This document shows, in pieces, positions 22,330 through 31,645 of a stretch of 42,162 bases of DNA. Numbering within the stretch: the first letter of the stretch is position 1; the number at the start of each line of letters is the position of its first letter. The position numbers and the translations under genes were made by a program. The notes beneath the pieces were generated by a model. It did no database searches, was not told the origin of the DNA, and saw only the letters and a program-made list of their open reading frames with translations. This DNA is from Nitrospira sp. (lineage in GTDB: Bacteria > Nitrospirota > Nitrospiria > Nitrospirales > Nitrospiraceae). The stretch lies in NCBI GenBank assembly GCA_024331045.1, contig JANDJC010000026.1, positions 1 through 42,162 of the forward strand. Direction: 5' to 3'.

Positions 22330-25011
22330 ATGGATCTGACGCCAACCCCTTCCTTTTCACCTTTGTCCCCATTGCCAGCGGAATGGATACGACTGGAAGA
22401 GGATGCCCGCCGCTTGGTCCACTGGAGGCGGTGGGGGCCTTATCTGAGTGAGCGGGCCTGGGGAACCGTGCGCGAAGATTATAGTGCGGATGGTACCGCC
22501 TGGGAGTCGTTTCCTCATGACCATGCTCGATCCAGAGCGTATCGTTGGAATGAAGACGGGCTGGCCGGGATCTCCGATCGTCATCAATACATTTGTTTTG
22601 CCATCGCTTTATGGAATGGGCGCGATCCGATTCTCAAAGAGCGATTGTTCGGCTTGACCGGTAACGAAGGCAATCACGGTGAGGACGTCAAAGAATATTA
22701 TTTCTACCTCGATTCCCTGCCGACCCACTCGTACATGAAATATCTTTATCGGTATCCGCAAGCGGAATTTCCGTACCGACAATTGGTGGAAGAAAACAGA
22801 CGGCGAACCAAAAACGATCCGGAATATGAACTAATTGATACGGGAATTTTTGAGGAGGATCGCTACTTTGACATCTATGTGGAGTATGCCAAGGCGACCC
22901 CCGAAGACCTTCTGATTCGGATTCAAGCCATTAACCGCGGACCCGACGGCGCTCGGCTCACTATCCTGCCGACCCTATGGTTTAGGAACACTTGGTCATG
23001 GGGCTTGGATGTGCGCAGGCCCAGAATGCGAAGCGGATCAGGAGGCCCAGGCCTATGCGTGGTGGAACTGACGCACGATTACTATGGCCGCCGATGGCTG
23101 TATTGTGAGGGAGCCCCCCCTCTGCTGTTTACTGAAAACGAAACCAATACCCGCCGGTTGTACGGCGATCCGGATGGAGCTCGTTATGTTAAGGACAGTT
23201 TTCATGATTACATCATTCACGGTGACAAGGAGGCGGTCAATCCGGCCCAGGTAGGATCGAAGGCTGCCGCTCATTATGAATTCTTGATTGATCCCGGCGC
23301 CTCGAAGACGATACATCTCCGTTTTACCAATGAGGAAAATCCAGATGCGCTGGCACGAGCTGTGGTCGATGACCTGTTTGCTCAGCGGATCAAAGAGGCT
23401 GATGAGTTCTATCATCATCTGACACCGGCTCATCTGTCAGAAGATGCCAAGCTCGTGCAGAGACAGGCCTTCGCCGGCCTCTTATGGACCAAGCAGTTTT
23501 ATTACTACGACCTCACCCGCTGGCTCAAAGGCGACCCTGGCATGCCGGAGCCGCCGCGCGAACGGTTGAAAGGGCGCAACGCCGATTGGACCCATCTCTA
23601 CAACGCCGACGTGCTTTCCATGCCGGACAAGTGGGAATATCCCTGGTATGCGGCCTGGGACCTCGCCTTTCACTGCATTCCGTTGGCGCTCATCGATTCC
23701 ACTTTCGCCAAGGAACAGCTCATTCTGATGCTCCGCGAATGGTACATGCATCCGAACGGGCAGATTCCCGCCTACGAGTGGGCGCTGGGTGACGTCAACC
23801 CGCCGGTCCATGCGTGGGCGGCTTGGCGCGTGTACAAGATCGAGAAAAAACGAAAAGGGATCGGCGATCGGCTCTTCCTTGAGCGGGTGTTTCACAAACT
23901 CCTGCTGAACTTCACGTGGTGGGTCAACCGCAAGGACGCGGACGGGAAGAACATTTTCCAAGGTGGATTTTTGGGACTCGATAATATCGGGGTGTTCGAT
24001 CGGAGCAAGCCGCTTCCGACCGGCGGACGTCTCGAACAGGCGGACGCGACAAGCTGGATGGCCATGTATTGCCTCAACATGCTCTCAATCGCCCTCGAAC
24101 TGGCCCGCGAGAATCGCGCCTATGAAGACGTCGCGAGCAAGTTCTTCGAGCACTTCGTCTACATCTGCCGGGCCATGAACAATATCGGCGGGGAGAGGAT
24201 CGAGCTTTGGGACAAAGAAGACGGGTTTTTCTACGACGTGTTGCATCTTCCAGACGGACGGACCCTACCGCTCAAGATCCGGTCTCTGGTGGGCCTCATC
24301 CCGCTCTGTGCCGTGGAGACGCTCAATTCGGAACTGATCGATCAGCTCCCTCGCTTCAAACGTCGGATGCAATGGTTCATCGAGAATCGACCGGACTTCA
24401 GTTCTCACGTGGAGACACAATCGCAAAACGGCGAAATCCGGCGGTTCCTGTCGTTGGTCAACCGCACCAGGCTCAAATCGGTGTTGCGCTACATGCTCGA
24501 TGAACGGGAATTCCTCTCACCCTATGGCATCCGCGCGCTCTCCCGCTACCATCTCGACCATCCCTACACATTCTCGGTGATGGGGACCGAGTATCGAGTC
24601 GCCTATGAGCCGGCCGAATCGACCACGGCGCTCTTTGGAGGCAATTCCAATTGGCGAGGGCCCATCTGGTTTCCGGTCAATTTTCTCCTGATCGAGTCGT
24701 TGCAAAAGTTTCATTATTTTTTGGGCGACGAATATAAGGTCGAATATCCCACCGGTTCCGGACGCATGGCAACGTTGAATCAGGTGGCGGCGGAACTGTC
24801 CCGCCGACTGGTGCACATTTTTCTGCGCGGTCCTGACGGTCGGCGGCCCGTCTTCGGCGGCACCAAAAAATTTCAAGAAGATCCCCTCTGGCGCGATACG
24901 ATTCTGTTCTATGAATACTTTCACGGCGAAAATGGAGCCGGCATCGGCGCCAGCCATCAAACTGGCTGGACAGCGTTGGTCGCCAAGCTGATTCAGCAGA
25001 GCGGAGAGTGA
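22330..25011 (+). CDS. MGH1/GH63-like glucosidase
   Basis: The 893-residue protein belongs to the large bacterial glucosidases related to GH63 mannosyl-oligosaccharide glucosidase and yeast Ygl-type proteins. The N-terminal part ([20 protein letters not shown]) is the usual beginning of this family, followed by a beta-sandwich region and an (alpha/alpha)6 barrel from about residue 370. Barrel signature pieces are [20 protein letters not shown] (about 434-453), [21 protein letters not shown]-like segments, [16 protein letters not shown] and [14 protein letters not shown] (about 769-782). The enzyme should release glucose from an alpha-glucoside in the cytoplasm; there is no signal peptide. The debranching enzyme gene follows after three bases. 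Base composition of the first 1.1 kb appears lower in G+C than the rest. Confidence 0.85.
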   Translation: MDLTPTPSFSPLSPLPAEWIRLEEDARRLVHWRRWGPYLSERAWGTVREDYSADGTAWESFPHDHARSRAYRWNEDGLAGISDRHQYICFAIALWNGRDPILKERLFGLTGNEGNHGEDVKEYYFYLDSLPTHSYMKYLYRYPQAEFPYRQLVEENRRRTKNDPEYELIDTGIFEEDRYFDIYVEYAKATPEDLLIRIQAINRGPDGARLTILPTLWFRNTWSWGLDVRRPRMRSGSGGPGLCVVELTHDYYGRRWLYCEGAPPLLFTENETNTRRLYGDPDGARYVKDSFHDYIIHGDKEAVNPAQVGSKAAAHYEFLIDPGASKTIHLRFTNEENPDALARAVVDDLFAQRIKEADEFYHHLTPAHLSEDAKLVQRQAFAGLLWTKQFYYYDLTRWLKGDPGMPEPPRERLKGRNADWTHLYNADVLSMPDKWEYPWYAAWDLAFHCIPLALIDSTFAKEQLILMLREWYMHPNGQIPAYEWALGDVNPPVHAWAAWRVYKIEKKRKGIGDRLFLERVFHKLLLNFTWWVNRKDADGKNIFQGGFLGLDNIGVFDRSKPLPTGGRLEQADATSWMAMYCLNMLSIALELARENRAYEDVASKFFEHFVYICRAMNNIGGERIELWDKEDGFFYDVLHLPDGRTLPLKIRSLVGLIPLCAVETLNSELIDQLPRFKRRMQWFIENRPDFSSHVETQSQNGEIRRFLSLVNRTRLKSVLRYMLDEREFLSPYGIRALSRYHLDHPYTFSVMGTEYRVAYEPAESTTALFGGNSNWRGPIWFPVNFLLIESLQKFHYFLGDEYKVEYPTGSGRMATLNQVAAELSRRLVHIFLRGPDGRRPVFGGTKKFQEDPLWRDTILFYEYFHGENGAGIGASHQTGWTALVAKLIQQSGE

Positions 25012-25014
25012 GGG

Positions 25015-27006
25015 GTGAACCGAAACCGGAAACAGCAGGGAGTGACGATCGATGCCACCACGTGCCAAGATCTTGATCGCGCCCTCCGTCTCGAATGGCT
25101 GGAGACCAACGGCCGTGGCGGGTTTGCTTCCGGCACGGTGGCCGGTGCGAACACGAGGCGATACCATGCACTGCTCTTGATCGCCCGCCGTCCTCCCATT
25201 GAACGGTTCGTTCTCGTCAATCATCTCGAAGAATGGGTCGACCTCAATGGCCATCCCGTACCTCTTTCAACCAATCTCTATCCGGGAGCCGTTCACCCGA
25301 CCGGCTATGCTTTCTGTACGGGGTTCTCTTCCGATCCCTGGCCGACCTGGACTTACGAGTGCGGGCCTGTCTCCATCCAACGAGAGATCCTCTGCGTTCA
25401 CGGGCGCGATGTGGTCTTGGTGCGATGGACCTTGCTTGCTGGAGCACAACAGTCCGCCGTGCTTCGCATCAGGCCGATGGTGAGCGGCCGAGACTATCAC
25501 CACACCCATCACGAAAATCCTGCTCTGTCCACCACTGTTGCTGAGGGAAACGGGTGGGTCTCCTGGCGCCCCTATCCCGACGTTCCTGCCGTCCGGGCGT
25601 TTTATGATGGAACGTACAAACACCATCCCGATTGGTTTCGGCATGTTCAATTCCCGGTTGAACGTGAACGGGGACTGGACCATGAAGAAGACTGGTGGTC
25701 GCCGGGGGAGTTCGAGTTCACCATCACGCCGAAACGGCCCCAGACCCTAATCCTGACCACCGAACAGAGTGATTCGCTGGATCCCATCTTGCTTCTACGA
25801 CAGGAAAAAGAGAGGCGCGCCAACCTGACAGAGCAGGCGGCTCGGTTTGATCCACTGACCGCTAATTTATGGCGCGCTTCGCAGGCCTTTATCGTGGAAC
25901 GAGGAACAGGCCATACGGTGATTGCCGGCTATCCTTGGTTTACCGATTGGGGACGCGACACCTTCATCTCCCTGCCCGGACTCTGTCTCGTCACCGGACG
26001 GTACGATCAGGCCTGGCACATCATCGAATCCTATGCCACCCACGTGACAGAGGGGCTGATCCCCAATCGATTTCCCGACGCCGGTGACACGCCGGAATAC
26101 AACAGCATCGACGCCTCGCTCTGGTTCATTGACGCCGTGGATCGGTATCTGGCCTCCTCAAACGATGAAGCGCGTGTGCGAACGGTCGCCTGGCCGGCCG
26201 TCAAACAGATCCTGGACGGCTACCGGCTCGGCACTCGCTATCAGATTCATCGGGACCGGGACGGGCTCATCGCAGGCGGAATGCCCGGAGCCCAACTAAC
26301 CTGGATGGACGCCAAGGTGGGGGACTGGGTGGTCACGCCTCGCCATGGAAAGCCGGTCGAGATCCAGGCCTTGTGGATGCGCTCACTGGATGTTGGTCGG
26401 CGGCTGGCGGAACGGTTCGGCGAGCCGGCCTATGCCGCTCGCTGTCGGCGCGAACGGGAACTGGCGGTTAATTCCTTCCGGCAGAAGTTTTGGTATGAAG
26501 CGGGAGGCTATCTCTATGACGTGGTTGACGGGCCGGAAGGCTCGGACCCATCAATCCGCCCCAACCAACTGTATGTCTTAGCCCTCTGTCCAGATGTCAT
26601 ACCCAACGAGCAGGCCAAGCGAATCCTCAATGTCGTGACGGATCACCTTCTCACGCCGGTCGGTCTCCGGACCCTCTCACCGGCGGACCCCCGATACCGC
26701 CCCCGTTACGCAGGAGGAGTCGTCGAGCGAGACGGCGCCTACCACCAAGGAACCGTCTGGCCGTTTCTGTTGGGGCCCTTTGTGACGGCTTGGCTCAACG
26801 TGTTCGGCAGAAGCGCCAAAAGCAAAGCCAAAGTCCGATCGTTTTTGAAAGGCTTGGAGGCTCATCTTCATGCAGCCTGTGTGGGGCAGGTATCGGAAAT
26901 TTTCGACGGCGATCCTCCCCACGACCCGCGCGGTTGTCCGGCTCAAGCCTGGTCGGTGGCCGAACCCTTGCGGGTCTTGATCGAAGAACTCGGCCGGCGC
27001 CGTTGA
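25015..27006 (+). CDS. Amylo-alpha-1,6-glucosidase (glycogen debranching enzyme)
   Basis: The 663-residue protein has an N-terminal domain with WLETNGRGGFASGTVAGANTRRYH, typical of archaeal/bacterial-type debranching enzymes, and a C-terminal (alpha/alpha)6 barrel with GYPWFTDWGRDTFISLPGL (about residues 303-321), EYNSIDASLWFIDAV (about 360-375), the PAQAWSVAEPLRVL end, and a YHQGTVWPFLLGP segment. It cleaves alpha-1,6 branch stubs of glycogen-like glucans. GTG 25015 lies three bases after the glucosidase stop, with GGAGAG upstream, so both are translated from one message. With the TreY end at the start of the window this suggests alpha-glucan storage turnover, although TreY is 22 kb away. 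Confidence 0.9.
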   Translation: MNRNRKQQGVTIDATTCQDLDRALRLEWLETNGRGGFASGTVAGANTRRYHALLLIARRPPIERFVLVNHLEEWVDLNGHPVPLSTNLYPGAVHPTGYAFCTGFSSDPWPTWTYECGPVSIQREILCVHGRDVVLVRWTLLAGAQQSAVLRIRPMVSGRDYHHTHHENPALSTTVAEGNGWVSWRPYPDVPAVRAFYDGTYKHHPDWFRHVQFPVERERGLDHEEDWWSPGEFEFTITPKRPQTLILTTEQSDSLDPILLLRQEKERRANLTEQAARFDPLTANLWRASQAFIVERGTGHTVIAGYPWFTDWGRDTFISLPGLCLVTGRYDQAWHIIESYATHVTEGLIPNRFPDAGDTPEYNSIDASLWFIDAVDRYLASSNDEARVRTVAWPAVKQILDGYRLGTRYQIHRDRDGLIAGGMPGAQLTWMDAKVGDWVVTPRHGKPVEIQALWMRSLDVGRRLAERFGEPAYAARCRRERELAVNSFRQKFWYEAGGYLYDVVDGPEGSDPSIRPNQLYVLALCPDVIPNEQAKRILNVVTDHLLTPVGLRTLSPADPRYRPRYAGGVVERDGAYHQGTVWPFLLGPFVTAWLNVFGRSAKSKAKVRSFLKGLEAHLHAACVGQVSEIFDGDPPHDPRGCPAQAWSVAEPLRVLIEELGRRR

Positions 27007-27090
27007 TCCCTTGACAGTCACAATCGACATTCGTAGGCTCGACCACGCGAGAGTCTTTTACCGACGTCCACGTTCACGAGGAGGAAAACG

Positions 27091-27660
27091 ATGAAAACGG
27101 TCCGGTCCCAGTGTAGCCAGTGCAGACGGAGAGAACAGCAGGGCAGAGGCCTTGCCGTTGGAGTGACGGCTTGCCTGCTGTTTGCTGTGGGTGCCGCCCA
27201 CTCTGGCATGGCTCAAGAATTGTCGAAAGAATCGGTGTTGTCGTTGAGTCTCGCCAACAAGGCCATTGCCGCGGCCATCGAATCCTGCAAAAAAGACGGG
27301 TATCGAGTGAGCGTGTCGGTCGTCGATCGCTCCGGTGTCCTGCGCGCCATGGGGCGGGCCGACGGGGCGGGACCCCACACGGTGGACAGTAGCCGGAAAA
27401 AAGCCTACACCGCGGCCAGTGTCCGTCGGCCCACCACAGAATTAGCGGACCTGATCAGTAAAAATCCGGCGCTTCAGGGGTTGCGAGATATGAATCAGGA
27501 AATCCTGATTCTTGGCGGAGGGCTCCCGATCGAGATCGGAGGCGAAGTCGTGGGCGGAATCGGTGTCGGCGGAGCGCCTGGCGCCCACCTGGACGACGCC
27601 TGCGCCCAGAGCGGGCTTGACGCCATCGGCGCGGCGCCCAAGGTCACCGTGCCCAAGTGA
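27091..27660 (+). CDS. GlcG/HbpS-family (DUF336) secreted protein
   Basis: The 189-residue product starts with a signal peptide (hydrophobic core LAVGVTACLLFAVGAAHS, cleavage probably after GMA near residue 46) that carries Arg-Arg-Arg in the n-region. The mature part is a GlcG/HbpS fold: ALANKAIAAAIESCKKDG, VSVVDRSGVLRAMGRADGA, KAYTAAS, ILGGGLPIEIGGEVVGGIGVGG and APGAHLDDACAQSGLDAI. HbpS binds haem and GlcG-like proteins are often of unknown function, so a periplasmic haem- or ligand-binding role is possible. An AGGAGG ribosome site lies before ATG 27091. The stop overlaps the start of the lipoprotein gene (GTGA). Confidence 0.88.
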   Translation: MKTVRSQCSQCRRREQQGRGLAVGVTACLLFAVGAAHSGMAQELSKESVLSLSLANKAIAAAIESCKKDGYRVSVSVVDRSGVLRAMGRADGAGPHTVDSSRKKAYTAASVRRPTTELADLISKNPALQGLRDMNQEILILGGGLPIEIGGEVVGGIGVGGAPGAHLDDACAQSGLDAIGAAPKVTVPK

Positions 27661-28112
27661 GCCGCGGACTCTGGCTCATGGTCCTGACCGGAGCGGGTTT
27701 GCTGTGGAGCGCGTGCAACAGCAGCGCGCCGGAGCCGGCCTCCGCCGATATTCCCACGACCGGCCTGCGGCTCACGATTGTGCGGACCGCCACCGATCTG
27801 TTTTTGCAGCGATTCAACCTCACGATGAGGGTCACGGGACCGGGCGGGTGTTCGACCACCACGGAGCTGTTTCCCGACACGGGCTATGCCGGACGGCGCA
27901 ATGTCTATTTGGCCGCCAAGGGCATGGTCTATGTCGTGGGACAGTATGACGCCCGCGTCATCGATTCGCGAGACTGTCGCACGACGCTCTCGGAGTTTCG
28001 TCATTTGGATCGCAATGTGGTGTTTGTGGGCAGTTTCGACCAGAACGACGAGCGCCGCTGGGTCTATTACTCGGCCGCGCAACGTCCGGAATTGCCGTTT
28101 GAGAAGCGATAG
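27657..28112 (+). CDS. Small lipoprotein of unknown function
   Basis: The 151-residue product starts with GTG overlapping the stop of the GlcG-like gene by four bases, so translation is probably coupled. The N-terminus has an n-region with Arg, a hydrophobic core (LWLMVLTGAGLLW) and a lipobox LWSAC with Cys20 as the lipid-attachment site. The mature part is rich in Thr, Val and Arg with beta-strand-like segments (LRLTIVRTATDLF, RNVYLAAKGMVYVVG, DRNVVFVGSFD); two more Cys (CSTTTEL, DCRTT) could form a disulfide in the periplasm. I recognise no family. The coupling suggests it works with the GlcG-like protein at the outer or inner membrane. Confidence 0.7.
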   Translation: MSRGLWLMVLTGAGLLWSACNSSAPEPASADIPTTGLRLTIVRTATDLFLQRFNLTMRVTGPGGCSTTTELFPDTGYAGRRNVYLAAKGMVYVVGQYDARVIDSRDCRTTLSEFRHLDRNVVFVGSFDQNDERRWVYYSAAQRPELPFEKR

Positions 28113-28148
28113 TCCTTCGGCTCTCGTCGAACACGTAAGCGGAACGGC

Positions 28149-28370
28149 ATGAACCAGCCCATCGTCGGCTATCATCAAGACGAAGAAGGCCATTGGGTCG
28201 CCGATTTGGCCTGCGGCCACGGGCAACATGTGCGACACCATCCGCCGTTTTTCAGCCGCCCTTGGGTGACGACCGCCGAGGGCCGCGCGCGACATCTTGG
28301 CATGGTCTTGAACTGCAAAAAGTGCGACGAGCCGCCGGCGCCTTGTCTTCAGCCCCCTGACCACCAATAG
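28149..28370 (+). CDS. DUF3565 family protein
   Basis: The 73-residue protein follows the DUF3565 pattern almost position by position: an opening QPIVGYHQDEEGHWVADLACGHGQHVRH, then PPFFSRPWVTT, EGRARHLG and a closing CKKCDEPP. The Cys and His (CGHGQHVRHH and CKKC) look like a metal site, although the role of the family is not known to me. ATG 28149 follows the lipoprotein gene by 36 bases. The family tends to be seen as a stand-alone small cytoplasmic protein. Confidence 0.85.
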   Translation: MNQPIVGYHQDEEGHWVADLACGHGQHVRHHPPFFSRPWVTTAEGRARHLGMVLNCKKCDEPPAPCLQPPDHQ

Positions 28371-28404
28371 GTGTTGCGAGAGAGGGGAAAACAGATGACC
28401 CGTC

Positions 28405-29427
28405 TCAACTTCTACCTGTTTCGGGAGGACGCTTAAACCGGTAACAGTCTCTCGTGGGGTCATGATCAGGGGACGTGCGGGCGCAGTTCGGACCCATCGG
28501 ACGGGGAATCCGAACATACCCTTCGGTCGTGTGGCCCTTCTTCAATATTTCATCGTGCAGTTCATGGCAGGCACCGGAGCACCCTTGATTGGCCGGCAGG
28601 GGATTGTTCAAGGCAACGGCTGTTCCCCCAAGGGGAATAAAGCGGGGGCGTGGAGTGATGGTTGAGCTGGCAGTCGAGGGCTCCAGTGCTGGTGACCGAT
28701 CCACCAACGTTGTGAAGGTGGGACGTGGAGTCGTCGGCCTCAATACCGAGGCCCAAGTGGAATCATCGGGGGCGACAAGAAACGCGTTGTTCCCCCGATG
28801 GCATTCGGTGCAAGCCACGGCCCCCGAGGCAAATCCTTGTTCGGGATCTCGCAGCGCAGAGAGGGAAATGCTTGGCGTTTCACGGGTCCAGCGAAGTGCT
28901 GGCGACGAAGGGTCGTTCCGCCAGAAACAGGCATACCCACTCTCCGCACTTTGGCAGATCACTTCAAATGTACCGCTACTTCTCCCCAACGCCAAACAGG
29001 CCCCCCGAATGGTGGGGTGAGCGTAGGACCAGACGCTGGCGAACGTGGTGTCATCCGGTTGAACTGTTTCGAGGTGGTTAGGAGTCAGCAAGATGGTTCC
29101 CAGCTCGCCATGGGCCAGCCATTCTGAGGATACGTTATGCCAATCAGGAGGAATGGGGACTCCTTTTTCACGACAGGCTTTGATATAAGGTGTCTCTCGA
29201 TCGCTCCCTGTGACAGAGGAGGAGAGACCTGTTAACACGGAAGGGGTTCCAAGCATGATCACCTCGGCTGAAGAGGAGAAGACAGCTCCCCTCACAGAGA
29301 TCAAGATGATAAGTCCCATCAGGGAAAGAAATGTTGTTCCTCTCAGGAGTTCTTTCACTGGCTGAACGCCGACGTTTGATGCGATTCCAGGCTCCGCGTT
29401 TTCGGCAAAACGACCTTCTCTCCTCAC
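28405..29427 (-). CDS. Putative periplasmic c-type cytochrome with CXXCH and CX3CH sites
   Basis: The 340-residue ORF has a hydrophobic segment near residues 32-50 (TTFLSLMGLIILISVRGAVF), likely an uncleaved anchor or late signal peptide, and a mature part with two haem-c-like sites: CTECH (about 206-210) and CSGACH (about 283-288), the latter with three residues between the Cys. His and Cys elsewhere (for example GPNCARTS and DCYRF) could add ligands. I recognise no named family. GTG 29427 has an AAGGGG site upstream (TTG 29430 is adjacent; a shorter GTG start at 29358 would give a more ordinary signal peptide, but without a ribosome site). The end faces the DUF3565 gene, with 34 bases between. 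An electron-transfer role is inference from the haem motifs. Confidence 0.5.
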   Translation of the reverse strand: MRREGRFAENAEPGIASNVGVQPVKELLRGTTFLSLMGLIILISVRGAVFSSSAEVIMLGTPSVLTGLSSSVTGSDRETPYIKACREKGVPIPPDWHNVSSEWLAHGELGTILLTPNHLETVQPDDTTFASVWSYAHPTIRGACLALGRSSGTFEVICQSAESGYACFWRNDPSSPALRWTRETPSISLSALRDPEQGFASGAVACTECHRGNNAFLVAPDDSTWASVLRPTTPRPTFTTLVDRSPALEPSTASSTITPRPRFIPLGGTAVALNNPLPANQGCSGACHELHDEILKKGHTTEGYVRIPRPMGPNCARTSPDHDPTRDCYRFKRPPETGRS

Positions 29428-29644
29428 CAATCAGCCCCTTCCCTTGTGCAACTACACGGTGCAACTGCACGATCGTCTCGAATTGTACAAGAGTCCCAGC
29501 CAAGAAGCCGAGTCTCTTGACCTTAGCCACTGTTCGACCTCAGAATGTCAGCTCGACCCTAAAGGGCGGGGCAGAAAGCAGAGACTTCGTTGTAAAGAGA
29601 GAGGGGCTAACAATTCCCTCTTGTTCAAATCATTGAGGATGAGC

Positions 29645-29929
29645 ATGGGAGAGTACGCGGAGTACTATAGTGCCGCCTGTTTGATCATGGCGGCCTATGT
29701 CATGGTCAAGGGTGTGCTTGCAGCCCTTGCTCAACGAAAGGATCCAGAGTTTACATCTTTGTTTCCCCCGCCCGCTTACGGAGTGGTCGCCTCGGTGTTG
29801 TTGACGTTTGGATTGGGATTTTTGAAGATCAAACTGCCGTGGTGGGGGTATCGGTTAATCTTCCCTGGGACGACCCTTCTGCTTCCAGCCATCATTTACT
29901 TGATTGGTCGCCGTCCGTCACCGAAGTGA
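29645..29929 (+). CDS. Small membrane protein of unknown function
   Basis: The likely product of 94 residues starts at ATG 29645, which has a GAGG site six bases upstream; an ATG six bases earlier is too close to that site, and the longer frame to 29444 is not protein-like. Three hydrophobic segments are visible: YYSAACLIMAAYVMVKGVLAAL, YGVVASVLLTFGLGFLKI and YRLIFPGTTLLLPAIIYLIG. The ends and loops are Pro- and Lys-rich. No family was recognised. Its last 12 bases overlap the end of the convergent PilZ gene. Confidence 0.5.
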   Translation: MGEYAEYYSAACLIMAAYVMVKGVLAALAQRKDPEFTSLFPPPAYGVVASVLLTFGLGFLKIKLPWWGYRLIFPGTTLLLPAIIYLIGRRPSPK

Positions 29930-30289
29930 TCCCGCGTAGGCTCCGAGGGTTCTATGATGGGAGGGAGCCTGCTCTGCTTGAGCTTCAAGCCGGCGGATAA
30001 TTCTTTCCAGCTGTTGCTCATCAGGTGAAGGAAGCGAAGGAAACTCAATGCCGATACCCTGTGAGCCGGCCCATCGAACTACGGCACCCCGAATATGAAG
30101 GGGGGCGGAGAGGTCAGGCAGGTTCAATTGCAGATCCACCTTCATGCCAGTGAAGGCGGGGAAGGTGCTTTGAACCCGACAACCTTTTCTGGAGAGATCC
30201 ATCGATTTGCTAATGGGATGGCTCTCCCGCCGATGAATCACGACTCCCGTAAACGAGGCGGGGAATCGGGGGTGTTTCCGTACAACCAT
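29918..30289 (-). CDS. PilZ-domain protein (cyclic-di-GMP receptor)
   Basis: The 123-residue protein is one PilZ domain. The two c-di-GMP-binding elements are both present: the RXXXR box as Arg4 to Arg8 (RKHPR) and the D/NxSxxG box as DLSRKG (Asp31, Ser33, Gly36). Hydrophobic strands of the beta-barrel follow (MKVDLQLNL, IRGAVVRW, GIGIEF) and a C-terminal helix (EQQLERIIRRLEAQAEQA). It should bind cyclic di-GMP in the cytoplasm and act on an unknown partner. No diguanylate cyclase or flagellar gene is in the window. Confidence 0.85.
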   Translation of the reverse strand: MVVRKHPRFPASFTGVVIHRRESHPISKSMDLSRKGCRVQSTFPAFTGMKVDLQLNLPDLSAPLHIRGAVVRWAGSQGIGIEFPSLPSPDEQQLERIIRRLEAQAEQAPSHHRTLGAYAGSLR

Positions 30290-31005
30290 GAACAGTTCCT
30301 CTCACAACAACAGGGCTGAAGTTGTCTCGCTGAATCCTTGCAGGCTTCATGCCTCCGTGAGCAAGGCCATTTGATGTCGTTCCTCTCTGTTGAGGGCTAT
30401 TGCTGAAGGTCTCCTCAAGCGACCCTGCCTGTTTTGGGACGCTTCTGAGAAAATTTGAACAGCGATTGAACATTTCCTCTTAAAGAAGCGAACAACAGTT
30501 CTCATCCAGATAGATAATGGCTGAGAACTCTCTTGCGACCAGGGTTGCCGCCCCAATGGCTAGGTGGCGACCTTTTTTCATCTTTCCTCACCAACCATCG
30601 GATGGGATGCGGGGGATGCGGGAATGCGGGAACACAACATCGACCCAGAGGCGTTTACTGTGTCCCAGACCGACTTGCGTCGCGCATAGTACGTGGTCCA
30701 AAGAGATGAGATCGGCCGTGCCAGGCTGGACAGGTATGGAACAAGAGCGAGGTCTTTCGATCACTGCCGGCCATACCATTTCCACCTCAATAGGTTTCAA
30801 TGATCAGACAAGAACCACGATGAGGAGATGATCATCCTAAGTGCTGACCAGCTTATGAAGAGATCGCCACAGGAGCATGATCTCTACCACGCGTGATCTC
30901 TCCATCAGTTGCCTGATGGGGAAGCACGGGGGCTGGACGATTCTCAGGAGGAAGCTTCAGAACGTTTTCTTCGCAGGAAGTCTCCCTGAGGCACGCCCAA
31001 AACGC
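30290..31005. other. 716-base stretch without a supportable gene
   Basis: Short ORFs occur on both strands (for example 30517-30831 + and 30588-30800 -), but none shows a convincing ribosome site and protein-like sequence together. The stretch contains a short purine-rich repeat (GATGCGGG-type units, 30602-30627) and a perfect CATCAG-TTGC-CTGATG hairpin at 30903-30918. It follows the end of the lysine operon on the minus strand and holds the upstream region of the PilZ gene. It may be a degraded gene or a region of unannotated RNA. Confidence 0.4.
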
Positions 31006-31605
31006 TTATTGGCGGGCCACAGTGGATTTCATCAAACTGTCTGCTTGAGGAGGCAAGAATCCAAGGTATCCGCGATGCCGCTCCGCTAACTCTAAAACGG
31101 TAAAGGACTGTCCATCAACCATTTCTGGAGCTGAAAAGATCTGCCGAAGACGGTCTCCCGGATTGCCAACAATGGTGCCGGCAAACACGATACCTTTTGA
31201 TTTGAGACGGTCTACCGCTCGTTCAATATCCTCCACGCGTACCGCCACATGGTGGAAGACCTTGTCTCCAAACTTGCGAACCCACGCCGGAATAATGCTG
31301 GTCTTGCCTCGTTCATCCGTGTAGGCCTGGTCCACAAAGAGAGCGGGATAACCAGGTTTACGATAGACTTTGGCGTACCAATCCTCGTACGAAAGGGTTT
31401 CATCATAAACATAGCCAAGCTCGACGAATGGCTGGGCACCCTGCTCAATGTCAAGCGTGCGGATCGTGACATGGTCAAGGACGGGAGCCAAGCCGATACC
31501 GGCTTCATCGAGCATGCTCTTCACGATGCTGGCGGCACGATTGTGGGCAACATAGTCCGCGACCATACGCGCTAACAGCTCATCCAGTGCCTTGGCCTGA
31601 TCCAT
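31006..31605 (-). CDS. VOC/DUF1338-like metalloprotein in the lysine operon
   Basis: The 199-residue protein resembles the vicinal-oxygen-chelate fold. A His-His-Glu metal triad is suggested by His45 in VLDHVTIRT, His118 or His119 in KVFHHVAVRV and Glu172 in TVLELAER. The N-terminal part (LDELLARMVADYVAHNRAAS, then LDHVTIRT, VELGYVYDE and PALFVDQA) follows the order of DUF1338 (HglS/YdcJ-type) proteins, which are Fe(II)-dependent 2-oxoadipate decarboxylase-dioxygenases of lysine breakdown, but those have about 460 residues, so this would be a short relative. It follows the ALDH gene by 40 bases and closes the operon, which supports a role late in lysine or aminoadipate catabolism. A generic glyoxalase-like protein is the alternative. 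Confidence 0.6.
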   Translation of the reverse strand: MDQAKALDELLARMVADYVAHNRAASIVKSMLDEAGIGLAPVLDHVTIRTLDIEQGAQPFVELGYVYDETLSYEDWYAKVYRKPGYPALFVDQAYTDERGKTSIIPAWVRKFGDKVFHHVAVRVEDIERAVDRLKSKGIVFAGTIVGNPGDRLRQIFSAPEMVDGQSFTVLELAERHRGYLGFLPPQADSLMKSTVARQ

Positions 31606-31645
31606 GGTGCCTCCTCTTGGTACATCACCGCCGTGGGCGTGACGC

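Noticed and set aside
27018..28517. Large minus-strand ORFs (up to 340 codons) opposite the GlcG and lipoprotein genes
   Set aside because: They are shadows of a high-G+C region; the plus-strand genes have signal peptides, a lipobox and coupled starts.
30517..30831. 104-codon plus-strand ORF in the gene-poor stretch
   Set aside because: No ribosome site of quality and no protein-like pattern; an ORF on the other strand covers the same bases.
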